From assembly GCA_015661095.1 (NCBI GenBank), contig JACVQI010000006.1, positions 1-21,573 on the forward strand: a DNA stretch of 21,573 nt. Direction: 5' to 3'. Position 1 is the first letter of the stretch. Every line of letters begins with the position of its first letter. Under the pieces are notes generated by a model. That model made no database searches, was not told the origin of the DNA, and saw only the letters and a program-made list of their open reading frames with translations. Source of the DNA: Gammaproteobacteria bacterium (GTDB lineage Bacteria > Pseudomonadota > Gammaproteobacteria > Eutrophobiales > Eutrophobiaceae). Below, in pieces: positions 1 to 8,139 of this stretch. The position numbers were made by a program, and so were the translations under genes.

Positions 1-1682
1 TTGCCTTCTTCGCTTGTCACCCCGATCTCGCCGCCCATCATCCGGGCCAGACTGCGTGAAATCGTCAAGCCCAGACCGGTTCCGCCATACTTTCTGGTCG
101 TGGACGAATCCACCTGCGTAAAGCTCTCAAAGATGGCTTCCAGTTTTGTCCGTGGGATGCCAATACCGGTATCGCTGACTGACATATGCAGCAGCTCCTC
201 GCCGCCACGCGTCGGGGCCACACCAGCCCTGACCACGATCTCGCCCCGTTCGGTGAATTTCAGCGAATTGCTGATGAGATTGAGTATGATCTGCCGCAAT
301 CGTGTCGGGTCTCCCATTCTCGCCGGATTAATGGCCGGGTCAATCTCGGATAGTAACTCAATCCCCTTTTCCGCGGCCTTGTGCGCATAAATCTCGACCG
401 CCTCTTCCACGGTTTCCACGAGATTGAAGGCAATTTTCTCCAGCACCATCTGCTGTGCTTCAATCTTGGACAAATCCAGAATGTCGTTTACCAGCGCTAA
501 CAACGTATCACCGGCCTTGCGGAAAACGTCTATGTACTTCCTCTGTTCGCTGTTCAGGGGTGTCTCAACCAGCAGTTCCGACATGCCGATAATGGCGTTA
601 AGCGGCGTGCGGATTTCATGACTCATACTGGCCAGAAATTCCGACTTGGTCCGTGATGCCGCCAGCGCCTGGTCCCGTGCCTCCGCCAATTCCCTGGTTT
701 GTTCCTCCACCTTTCTCTCGATTACGATGTTCCTCTCCTGCAATTGACTGGTCTGAAGTTCTTTGGTCCGCACCAGAGCGAACAGCAGCAAGGTCCCCCC
801 CAGTCCGATCAGTAACGCGTAATACACACCGCTCTTCTCCACCTCACCCCAGCGGATATCCCTGCCCACGGTTAATTTGATTGAATAATTCGTGAACGGT
901 ATCTGGCTGTCTGCATTCATGGGATCCACTTTCCATTCATGCACCGACTCTGCAGCAGCTAGTTTGTTGTACAGAATCTGCCGTCCGTTCACGCTAGAGG
1001 TGGCATTGAATATCGTGATGGACAAATCGGTATCCGCCGGTATCAGGCCCAGCAGTTTCTCCGTACCTACCAGCATGACAAGCACGCCGGTGATTTGCCG
1101 GTCAACGCCGGCAAGCGATCTAATCATCCAGAAATTCCGGCTGCCATTGGGTATGCCCTCCACGGCGGTGGTCACGACCGCATCCGTTTCCAACGCCAGT
1201 TTCACGTTATTCACCATCGACGCCTCTCTGAACAGATCATCGCCCTCCGTGTATAAGGGTTTATCGGAGTTCCTTTGCGTCTGGTAAAGCACGGGGAATA
1301 CCGGGCGATCCATGCTGGAGGCGGCCACACGGCCAAAATCAGAAACATCGATTTCAGCAGCGGCCGGCGCGTAAGCGACTCCTTCGATATACGGATGCTG
1401 CCGTATGAACTCCGCGGCTATTGTATTGAAGTGTTGTGGAGTAATCGCCTCTTCGGATTGCAGAAACGCGGCGATACCGTTGATGGCGTGATGTGCTGCG
1501 TTGACGTTCCTGAGAACGGATTCCTTCAACGCGACGAAGTGAAGCTGAAACTCGCGCCGATTAACTTCAAGCGCATTATCCCAGGCGATGGAGACGATGA
1601 TCCGCGCGAACGAGAGCCCGATGACCACCGCCACGAGATAAACGGAGAATTTACTTGCGTGCCTTGAAGTTTGTCCGGACAT
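1..1682 (-). CDS. CHASE-domain sensor histidine kinase, C-terminus beyond window
   Basis: Minus-strand frame open from ATG 1680-1682 to the window edge (560 residues), with an in-frame stop just upstream of this ATG. There is a hydrophobic segment at about residues 12-30 and a second at about 286-305. The region between resembles a CHASE extracytoplasmic sensor domain. A coiled linker follows, then a HisKA H-box (SHEIRTPLNAIIG, His355) and a HATPase domain with N box NLISNSLKFT, G1 DTGIGI, F box FESFTQVD and G2 GGTGLGL. It is a membrane kinase that autophosphorylates on His355; the ligand is unknown. It is the last visible gene after the response regulator and HPt protein, 31 bases behind the latter, so probably co-transcribed. 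Such H-box sequences are typical of hybrid kinases, so a receiver domain may follow outside the window; that is inference. No strong ribosome site is seen. Confidence 0.9.
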   Translation of the reverse strand, partial: MSGQTSRHASKFSVYLVAVVIGLSFARIIVSIAWDNALEVNRREFQLHFVALKESVLRNVNAAHHAINGIAAFLQSEEAITPQHFNTIAAEFIRQHPYIEGVAYAPAAAEIDVSDFGRVAASSMDRPVFPVLYQTQRNSDKPLYTEGDDLFREASMVNNVKLALETDAVVTTAVEGIPNGSRNFWMIRSLAGVDRQITGVLVMLVGTEKLLGLIPADTDLSITIFNATSSVNGRQILYNKLAAAESVHEWKVDPMNADSQIPFTNYSIKLTVGRDIRWGEVEKSGVYYALLIGLGGTLLLFALVRTKELQTSQLQERNIVIERKVEEQTRELAEARDQALAASRTKSEFLASMSHEIRTPLNAIIGMSELLVETPLNSEQRKYIDVFRKAGDTLLALVNDILDLSKIEAQQMVLEKIAFNLVETVEEAVEIYAHKAAEKGIELLSEIDPAINPARMGDPTRLRQIILNLISNSLKFTERGEIVVRAGVAPTRGGEELLHMSVSDTGIGIPRTKLEAIFESFTQVDSSTTRKYGGTGLGLTISRSLARMMGGEIGVTSEEG

Positions 1683-1713
1683 TGCTGGCCCAGTCTCTCG
1701 TTGGCGTCAGATT

Positions 1714-2019
1714 TTATTCATAGACAACTTCTACTGCGGCCAGATATTTGCCGTATCTCTCTATAAGATCCTTTAACTCGCCCAACGCCTGGCCTTTCGC
1801 TGCCTTCTCTATGGCGGCGCCTATTTCTGACATGCCGGCAAAGCCGTAACCACCGCCCACACCTTTTAAACTATGTCCTATTGATTGTAGTGACGGAAAA
1901 TTTTTCTCTTCCAGCGCGGTACGCAGCGTCGCCAGATCTTTGTTGCGGTTATTCAAAAATCCCGGAATCAGCGTCTCCAGATCGGGATCAATTTTTACTA
2001 CAATTTTTTCATCGCTCAT
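1714..2019 (-). CDS. Free-standing HPt phosphotransfer protein
   Basis: A 101-residue protein made of one histidine phosphotransfer domain. The motif HSLKGVGGGYGF gives His49 as the likely phosphorylated residue, in the helical pattern of HPt domains. There is no signal peptide or membrane segment, so it should be cytosolic. A GAGG ribosome site lies about 8 bases before the ATG. It sits between a response regulator gene (29 bases upstream) and a histidine kinase gene (31 bases downstream). The likely role is to carry phosphate between a hybrid kinase and the regulator. In many BarA/ArcB-type systems this domain is fused to the kinase; here it is a separate gene. Partner specificity is inferred from position only. 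Confidence 0.9.
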   Translation of the reverse strand: MSDEKIVVKIDPDLETLIPGFLNNRNKDLATLRTALEEKNFPSLQSIGHSLKGVGGGYGFAGMSEIGAAIEKAAKGQALGELKDLIERYGKYLAAVEVVYE

Positions 2020-2048
2020 ACTGTCACCCTCATTTTTACGATTGCAAT

Positions 2049-3416
2049 CTAGGCCTCGCTTTCATCAGCTTTAACTCGGCGAAACTCGGCCGGGTCGATA
2101 GCGTGCTGATTGAGCAACTTATAAAATTCAGTCCTGTTTCTACCCGCCATTCGTGCGGCATTGGCGACATGGCCGCTGGTCATGCGCAACACACCTAAAA
2201 GATAATTCCGCTCAAACCGGTGTTTGGCATCCTTAAGCGATTGAATGCCTCCCGGCTGGTCCTGCATGGCTTTTTGAACCAGGCTCAATGGGATAGTATC
2301 CGTTTTGCACAAGGTCGAACACAAATCCAGGACATTGTTCAGTTGCCGGATATTTCCCGGCCAGGGAGCGGTCATTAGATATTCCATGGCCGCCGGGGCA
2401 AAATGCTTGACCGGTTTCTCATTGCGTCCTGCATACCTTCGCAAAAAGTGGGCCGCCAGCAGGGGAATATCCTCGCGTCGCTCAGTTAAGTTCGGCATAG
2501 CCAATGGCACAACCTTCAACCGGTAAAACAGATCTTCCCGGAATTCACCATTCTCGACGGCGGCATCAAGATCGCGATGCGTCGCGGAAATGATCCGGAC
2601 GTCGACCGGGTAGGTTTTTGTCGATCCAACCGGCCTTACCTGTAAATCCTGTAACACCCGCAGCAATTTGACTTGCAGGGACAACGGCATATCACCGATC
2701 TCGTCCAGGAACAGGGTTCCGCCATGGGCAGCCTGAAACAGGCCTTCATGCCTGGTGTTGGCGCCGGTAAATGCACCTTTTTCATGACCGAATAATTCCG
2801 ACTCCAGCAACTGCTCAGGGATAGCGCCGCAATTGATTGCCACGAACGATTTCTGGCTGCGCGCACTCGCATCATGGATGGCTCTGGCTATGACTTCCTT
2901 ACCCGTGCCAGTGGCGCCGGTAATGAACACGGTTATATCGCTATCGGCAACCTGTTTGGCCAATTCCAGCAACTCGCTCATGGCCTTGCTCTTGTAAATG
3001 ATGTTCTTGCCAAATTGGCCTTTTGCGGTTTGATATGACCCGATGCGCAAGGCGCGCTTGATGTGGCCGATTAGGTCCTCTCTGGCGGCGGGTTTGGTTA
3101 AAAACGCGGCGGAACCGAGATGGGTGGCTTGCACAGCATCGGGTATCGTCGCCTGGCCGCTGAGCATAATCACTGGCAATAGCGGATTTTCCCGGTGGAT
3201 TTCCGCCAGCAGTTGCATGCCACTCATACCCTGCATAATCAGATCGGATATCACCAGATTGATCCGGGCCAGCATTAATTTCTTTAACGCCTCTTCGGCG
3301 GAAGTGACCGTGATTACCTCGAAGCCTTCCTGTTTCAGCCATTTATCCAGCAATAACAGAATATCGTTATCGTCATCAACTACCAGGATACGAATGGACT
3401 CTACAGGTTTATTCAT
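2049..3416 (-). CDS. GlrR-like sigma-54-dependent response regulator (NtrC family)
   Basis: 455 residues with three domains. The receiver domain (about 8-120) has the acidic pair D14/D15, phosphoacceptor D58 in VISDL and K108 in LTKPA. The AAA+ domain (about 140-375) has Walker A GATGTGKE, the sigma-54 contact loop GAFTGA and Walker B GTLFLDEIGD. The Fis-type helix-turn-helix at the end contains NAARMAGRNRTEFYKLL. It should activate sigma-54 promoters after phosphorylation. The receiver wording (VISDL, LTKPA) and the C-terminus closely resemble enterobacterial GlrR/QseF as I remember it, but orthology needs a tree, so no symbol is given. It is first of three co-directional genes (HPt, then kinase) and starts 191 bases after glmS ends. 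No clear promoter or strong ribosome site was found; the upstream region is AT-rich. Confidence 0.93.
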   Translation of the reverse strand: MNKPVESIRILVVDDDNDILLLLDKWLKQEGFEVITVTSAEEALKKLMLARINLVISDLIMQGMSGMQLLAEIHRENPLLPVIMLSGQATIPDAVQATHLGSAAFLTKPAAREDLIGHIKRALRIGSYQTAKGQFGKNIIYKSKAMSELLELAKQVADSDITVFITGATGTGKEVIARAIHDASARSQKSFVAINCGAIPEQLLESELFGHEKGAFTGANTRHEGLFQAAHGGTLFLDEIGDMPLSLQVKLLRVLQDLQVRPVGSTKTYPVDVRIISATHRDLDAAVENGEFREDLFYRLKVVPLAMPNLTERREDIPLLAAHFLRRYAGRNEKPVKHFAPAAMEYLMTAPWPGNIRQLNNVLDLCSTLCKTDTIPLSLVQKAMQDQPGGIQSLKDAKHRFERNYLLGVLRMTSGHVANAARMAGRNRTEFYKLLNQHAIDPAEFRRVKADESEA

Positions 3417-3607
3417 CGCTTATGGAAATAAAACCGTTTTTATGATGAAGGTGGCGAGTATTGTCTTACAAAAATATTAAAAAATATAGGAAGCAAGGAA
3501 TATTCATGGTAGTCGCCCCTGGCGGGCTGTATTACCGGGAGATGTCGTCAACATTGTGGTTACATTTACGGGTACTGATGCAGGCGTCGACACTCCATTT
3601 ACCACGT

Positions 3608-5440
3608 CTATTCCACCGTGACGGCTTTGGCCAGGTTGCGGGGTTGATCGATATCCGCCCCCTTCAAAACGGCAATATGGTAGGCAAATAATTGTAACGG
3701 CACGGTAAATACGATCGGGGCGATGCAATCAGGTACAGGAGCCATTCTGATCATACTAATATCCTCGGATGCCTGTATATTCACATCGGTATCAGTAAAA
3801 ACATATAACTTGCCGCCCCGGGCCCTGACCTCCTGCAGATTCGATTTCAGTTTTTCCAGCAACTGGTTATTCGGTGCTACGGCTATCACCGGCATATCGT
3901 TGTCGACGAGCGCCAGCGGGCCGTGTTTTAGTTCACCGGCGGCATAGGCCTCGGCGTGGATGTAAGAGATTTCCTTCAGTTTCAGGGCGCCCTCCATCGC
4001 TACCGGTAACATGGAGCCTCTGCCCAGATACAGCGCATGGTGCTTGTCAGCGAACCGCTCGGCCAACTCACTCAGTTGCTGGTTAAGATCCAGTGCCAGA
4101 TTAATCTTGCCAGGCAGGGTTTCCAGATGATGCACGAGGCCCTTTTCCTGCTCGCTGGTCAGGCCACGGCGGCGCGCCAGCAGGATCATCAGCATGAACA
4201 AGGCCGTCAATTGGGTGGTGAAGGCCTTGGTGGAGGCAACCCCGATTTCCGGGCCGGCGTGGGTAAGAAAAACCAGTTCGGACGCCCGGGTGAGGGAACT
4301 CTCCGGCACGTTACAAATGGCCAGGGTGCTGATGTAATTCAAAGTCTTGGCCAGCTCCAGCGCCGCCAGTGTATCGGTCGTTTCACCGGACTGTGAGATG
4401 GTGACAAAGAGACTATTCCTGCTGACCACTTTGCGCCGGTAACGGAATTCGCTGGCGATTTCCACCTGACAAGGGATCCCTGCCGTCGCCTCCAGCCAGT
4501 ATTTAGCCACCAGCCCAGCATGGTAACTGGTACCGCAGGCAACGATATCGATGGCTTCAGCCTGATCAAAGATAGTTGCCGCCCGCATGCCGAAGGCCGA
4601 CTCCACTACCAGGCCATCGGCCAGCCGTCCCTCCAGAGTCTCGGCAATGGCCAGCGGCTGGGTGAAAATCTCCTTCAACATAAAATGCCGGTAACCGGCT
4701 TTATCCACGGCCTCGGCTACCTGTTGCGAAATGATTATCTGCCGGATCACCGCCTGATGGTTTTTATCGTAAATCCGGAGTTGATCCCGCTGAATATCCG
4801 CGATGTCGCCCTCCTCCAGGATGATGAATTGTTGCGTCACCGGTAACAGGGCAAAGATATCGGAAGCAATAAAATATTCTCCAATACCGACCCCGATGAC
4901 CAGGGCACTACCGGAACGGGCCGCGATAATTCGCCCAGGCTCGTCGGTACAAATAATGCCCAGCGAGTACGCGCCCTCCAGGTCATCGACGGTATTGAAG
5001 ACAGCCTGCAACAGATCCTGGCCGGTCCGCAGATAATACTCAATCTGATTGACTATCACTTCCGTGTCCGTTTCCGTATTGAAATCAAAACCGTGTTGCT
5101 TTTGCTGCTGTCGCAGCGGCTCATGATTCTCGATGATGCCGTTATGGACCAGCGCGATTTTTTCCTTGTAGACGTGCGGGTGGGCATTTTCGATACTGGG
5201 CTTGCCGTGTGTTGCCCAGCGGGTATGCGCTATGCCGGTGCCACCGTGTAACGGTTGCGCACTGAGACTGGTGACCAGATCCTGAACCTTGCCCAGTACG
5301 CGCACCCGTTCCAGTTTGTGGTTGCCATTCAATACGGCGATACCGGCCGAATCATAACCCCGGTACTCCAGCCGTTTTAAACCTTCCAGCAGGATCGGAC
5401 AAACATCTCTTTGCGCAACGGCGCCAACTATTCCACACAT
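3608..5440 (-). CDS. glmS: Glutamine--fructose-6-phosphate aminotransferase (isomerizing)
   Basis: 610 residues, the usual GlmS length. It makes glucosamine-6-phosphate from fructose-6-phosphate and glutamine, the first committed step towards UDP-GlcNAc for peptidoglycan and lipid A. The N-terminus MCGIVGAVAQ supplies the Cys2 nucleophile of the class II glutamine amidotransferase domain (about 1-220). Two SIS sugar-isomerase domains follow, with CGTSYHAG and SQSGETTDT in the first, and the protein ends in the family signature NLAKAVTVE. The start is fixed by the need for Cys at position 2. The gene begins 75 bases after the selenoprotein gene ends, in the same direction, and may be read through from it. 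No glmU is present beside it. A GlrR-like regulator gene follows it. No glmS ribozyme is visible upstream. Confidence 0.98.
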   Translation of the reverse strand: MCGIVGAVAQRDVCPILLEGLKRLEYRGYDSAGIAVLNGNHKLERVRVLGKVQDLVTSLSAQPLHGGTGIAHTRWATHGKPSIENAHPHVYKEKIALVHNGIIENHEPLRQQQKQHGFDFNTETDTEVIVNQIEYYLRTGQDLLQAVFNTVDDLEGAYSLGIICTDEPGRIIAARSGSALVIGVGIGEYFIASDIFALLPVTQQFIILEEGDIADIQRDQLRIYDKNHQAVIRQIIISQQVAEAVDKAGYRHFMLKEIFTQPLAIAETLEGRLADGLVVESAFGMRAATIFDQAEAIDIVACGTSYHAGLVAKYWLEATAGIPCQVEIASEFRYRRKVVSRNSLFVTISQSGETTDTLAALELAKTLNYISTLAICNVPESSLTRASELVFLTHAGPEIGVASTKAFTTQLTALFMLMILLARRRGLTSEQEKGLVHHLETLPGKINLALDLNQQLSELAERFADKHHALYLGRGSMLPVAMEGALKLKEISYIHAEAYAAGELKHGPLALVDNDMPVIAVAPNNQLLEKLKSNLQEVRARGGKLYVFTDTDVNIQASEDISMIRMAPVPDCIAPIVFTVPLQLFAYHIAVLKGADIDQPRNLAKAVTVE

Positions 5441-5515
5441 ATGTCAATCGCCCATGACTACGACAACAATCTTATAATTCATCCGGGTTGGCCACATCGA
5501 TGCTCAGTAAGCACC

Positions 5516-7270
5516 TCAGCGCCAGTCATTCACCTTGACGCTGCGGCTGTAAATACACTCATTGGCGCTCCAACGCACATTGCCACCGCCACCAACCATG
5601 ACCACGCTGACATTATCCAGATAGGGGATCGGAGCATCATCCGGCATTTTCAGCCAGGTTGCGTATGGTTCAACCCCGGCCCGGGCCAACCCGAGCTTGT
5701 AATTAATGACTTCCTGATCCAGCCAGTAATGAGCTTTCGGCGTTGTGACATTGGCCTTCACCCAGTCAATCAGTTTTTCCTTGGTATCGAAACCGAAGCG
5801 CAGCAACGGACCGACTGTGGACGGATCGATTAACAGCATCTTGCCGCTCCGGTTCGGAGGTCCCAGACCGCCGATGAAGCGCTGCAGTACCCACTGCCAG
5901 TCTTCATCCTGCAGGATCATCATGGTGTTCTGGCTCTGACAACCGGCGAAGGTGCTGACCACGCTATCTTCTGGCGCAAAACCTTTTTGTACATGCACCG
6001 GCTTCCAGCCGTTCGGCAACGCTGCTTCATTCTCCGCGAAGACGGCCGGGACATTGCCCATGGGATTGCCCTGTACGCCCAGATAGGTATGCCCTGGCAC
6101 CGAACCCCCCGTGACATTGGATGACAGCAGTCCCCAGGATCTGCCTATCAAGGCCCCGGCATTGTTATATAAACCCAGGGCGCCAGTACCCGAATTCAAC
6201 GGCAACTCATCGGCAATTGGTCCATTAAACACGGCCATGGCGGTCATGGATGAGGTCGAACTGGCCTTGGCGTTGGTCTGCGTGGCAGCGAGGGCCAGGA
6301 TCGCCGGAAAATATTCCGGCTTGGCGCCGGCCATCACCGCGTTGATGGCCACGGTTTCGACCGTATAGGACCACGCCTCGCGTTCCCCGGTCACCCGCAT
6401 GGTGCCTATTTTTTCATCCGGTTTGTGGCTGGTGTGTTGGAGCATCGCCGCCACCTTTTCCGGGGTCGGCGGGATGATGGGCAATTGATCGCTCCAGAAT
6501 CTGGCATCAAACAATTGTTGCAGATTTTCTGCCGTATCCGGCCCCAACAATTGCTGCCGTGGTCTTTCGATAGAGCCGGTTTGTTTTTCCGCGTCCGTCA
6601 ACGGCCTGGTCAAATAATCGACTATCTCCTGCATCAGTGGCTGCCGCGTGATGGGATCCAGTCCGGCTATATCCTTATCCAGTTCCGCAGGGGTTTTCCC
6701 TGCGACCGGGTTAGGAGTGAATGCCAACCGCAAGCCCGGCATACCCTCTTCCAATGCCTTGTCGCGGACCAGGTCATGCAATACATGAATAGCCACACCC
6801 ACGGCAGGTATGCCGTACTCACTCTCCACTGTCGCTACATGGCCGACGACCGCCGGCGCGCAGGTGCTTCAATGGCCTATCGCCATGATCATCAGACCAT
6901 GGGCGGCCTGTATCTCCTGCCACAATGCCGGGTCATCGGTGAAATAGGCCCCCTTCTTCGATCGAAATTCCGTTTTCACACCGGGCATATTGGCGGCAAA
7001 CCATTTCTGCATTTCCTGCAAATACACATCACCGTTATTAAAGGTCACATCCACCAGGTAGACTGTTTTACCCTCCACGTCCGCTGGTCTTGCTGCCATC
7101 GGTTTGCGCTCTATGGCGGGCGCGTAACCGATCGGATTCATTACTGAAATACGTTCGTGTTCATCCGCAACCGTTCCACAGGCTGTAATGAAGTTAACGA
7201 GTATTACCAGGCCAGCGGTAGCACAATTTTTCAGAAAGTTACCATGTTTTAAAGCTTTGGATATGCCCAT
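5516..7270 (-). CDS. Selenocysteine-containing lipoprotein, UGSC-like family (TGA 6869-6871 read as Sec134)
   Basis: I read this as one 584-residue gene. The frame is open from ATG 7268-7270 to TGA 6869-6871 and continues in the same frame to the stop at 5516-5518. At the TGA the protein reads AIGH-U-STCAPAVVGHV, a UxxC redox-type motif (U134, C137) in the setting remembered for UGSC (seleno)proteins. A SECIS-like hairpin follows the TGA at once. Residues 1-31 form a lipoprotein signal: basic start, hydrophobic core, lipobox ITAC with lipid Cys31. The UGSC-like domain covers about 40-230. A second conserved domain follows (LPIIPPTP at about 263, AINAVMAGAKPEYFP at 308). This start fits the lipobox, a GGAAC ribosome site and a TATAAT box better than the in-frame ATG at 7336. 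The substrate is unknown. Alternatives are a nonsense-mutated pseudogene or a sequence error; intact coding on both sides and the hairpin argue against these. Confidence 0.85.
6842..6871 (-). promoter_or_regulatory. UGA Sec codon and bacterial SECIS-like hairpin
   Basis: After UGA (6869-6871) come 11 nt and then a perfect stem GCCGGC / GUCGGC (six pairs, one of them G·U) closed by the loop GGUC, at 6842-6857. The E. coli fdhF SECIS, as I recall it, also starts 11 nt after its UGA and carries GGUC in the loop. An outer pairing of UGCGC with GCGACA across a six-base bulge may extend the stem. The unpaired U bulge of the E. coli element is not evident. SelB is expected to bind here. Confidence 0.75.
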
Positions 7271-7303
7271 GTGAGTGTTCCGTGATGAAAGTGGAATACC
7301 GTT

Positions 7304-7309
7304 ATTATA
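7304..7309 (-). promoter_or_regulatory. Possible -10 box for the selenoprotein gene
   Basis: A perfect TATAAT on the minus strand. Transcription would begin near 7297, about 27 bases before the chosen ATG, leaving room for the GGAAC ribosome site. No good -35 hexamer lies at 16-18 bases (GACGGG at 17), so support is weak. If real, it rules out the longer start at 7336. Confidence 0.35.
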
Positions 7310-7440
7310 AACCACCACCACACAATCCCCGTCCATATTTCATCCGGGCTAAAATAAACCCAAAAACATGTTCAGATTTTGAATAAGCATGCGCTGGATT
7401 GGTGATTTCAAACCAGCAATGAAAAATAGATGGAATTTCA

Positions 7441-7464
7441 GATCAGGATGGGGCGAGAGGATTT
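7441..7464 (-). repeat. Decayed copy of the tRNA-Pro 3' end
   Basis: Positions 7441-7464 match 7543-7566, which holds the 3' end of tRNA-Pro plus flank, at 21 of 24 bases in the same orientation, including 15 identical bases (7450-7464 against 7552-7566). Weaker similarity continues into the base of the terminator. The rest of 7271-7499 holds no gene that I can support. Confidence 0.75.
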
Positions 7465-7499
7465 ACACCGGACTTCTCCATATCCACGTCCATATATCC

Positions 7500-7541
7500 A
7501 AAAAATTCCGGCCTTTTTATTGTAAAAGACCAGAATTTTTT
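7500..7541 (-). terminator. Terminator after tRNA-Pro, probably bidirectional
   Basis: Arms at 7500-7511 and 7530-7541 pair over 12 bp with one G·U. The loop contains a further imperfect AT stem. Each arm ends in six A or T bases, giving a U-run in either direction. It lies six bases after the tRNA-Pro CCA end and separates that transcript from the selenoprotein gene. Confidence 0.8.
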
Positions 7542-7546
7542 AGATC

Positions 7547-7623
<77 letters not shown>

Positions 7624-7740
7624 GAAAAACAGTCACAAGTTTAAAGTTAGAAAGTGACAAGTACTTGAGGTGGATTGATTAATAGGCGACGGGGATTATG
7701 AACGCTAATCGTTACACTTTGCAATGTTTTCACTAAATGC

Positions 7741-7756
7741 AGGAGTGACAACTCCT
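7741..7756. terminator. Short hairpin after the MerR-type gene
   Basis: AGGAGT and ACTCCT form a perfect 6-bp stem with a 4-base loop, 27 bases after the stop at 7783. Read on the minus strand it is followed by GCATTT rather than a proper U-run, so termination is uncertain. The flanks are AAGT/AAAAGT-rich spacer repeats. Confidence 0.35.
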
Positions 7757-7782
7757 TTCAGCTTTTGACTTTTTACTTTGCG

Positions 7783-8139
7783 CTAGCGTCTCAGGATATC
7801 TAGAACTTCTTCCAGCTCGGTGCGTATCTGTCGGATAATCTGCTGGCTCTGGTTGGAATCCTCTTTTGCCTCATCCCCAGAGAGTCGCTGGCGGGCACCA
7901 CCGATGGTAAACCCCTGTTCGTACAACAAGCTTCGTATTTGACGGATGAGGATGACGTCGTGTCTTTGGTAATATCGACGATTGCCGCGTCGTTTCAGTG
8001 GTTTTAATTGAGGAAACTCCTGCTCCCAATAACGCAGAACATGAGGTTTGACCGCGCATAAATCGCTTACTTCACCGATGGTGAAATACCGCTTGCCGGG
8101 AATTACAGGTAATTCGCTATTGTTGGACGCTTCCAGCAT
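7783..8139 (-). CDS. MerR-family transcriptional regulator
   Basis: 118 residues. The N-terminal winged helix (FTIGEVSDLCAVKPHVLRYWEQEF, split by convention as FTIGEVSDLC and VLRYWEQEF, about 19-42) and NRRYYQRHDV are MerR-family hallmarks. A short coiled C-terminus (about 90-118, IIRQIRTELEEVLDIL) should serve dimerisation. There is no cysteine-rich effector loop, so metal sensing is not supported. The start overlaps the last 23 bases of ihfA, so the two are translationally coupled. A gene of this type after ihfA is common in gammaproteobacteria but its targets are not known to me. Confidence 0.92.
   Translation of the reverse strand: MLEASNNSELPVIPGKRYFTIGEVSDLCAVKPHVLRYWEQEFPQLKPLKRRGNRRYYQRHDVILIRQIRSLLYEQGFTIGGARQRLSGDEAKEDSNQSQQIIRQIRTELEEVLDILRR

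Noticed and set aside
892..1667. Plus-strand ORFs of about 130 residues opposite the histidine kinase
   Set aside because: They are antisense shadows of a clear kinase frame and show no recognisable domain.
3440..3510. Possible sigma-54 or sigma-70 promoter before the response regulator
   Set aside because: A TTGC with TG instead of GG at -24 and several AT-rich hexamers without proper spacing; none is convincing.
3461..3691. Plus-strand 76-residue ORF in the gap between glmS and the response regulator
   Set aside because: Its second half overlaps glmS antisense and it resembles no known protein. I see no gene in 3417-3607.
6869..7336. A separate 155-residue protein ending at TGA 6869, and a separate GTG-started protein from 6829
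   Set aside because: Both are in the same frame with no other stop between them, the joined sequence forms one family-like protein, and a SECIS-like hairpin follows the TGA.
7271..7336. The longer selenoprotein start at ATG 7336
   Set aside because: It would bury the lipobox signal behind 22 extra residues and covers the TATAAT box; the ATG at 7270 has a ribosome site.
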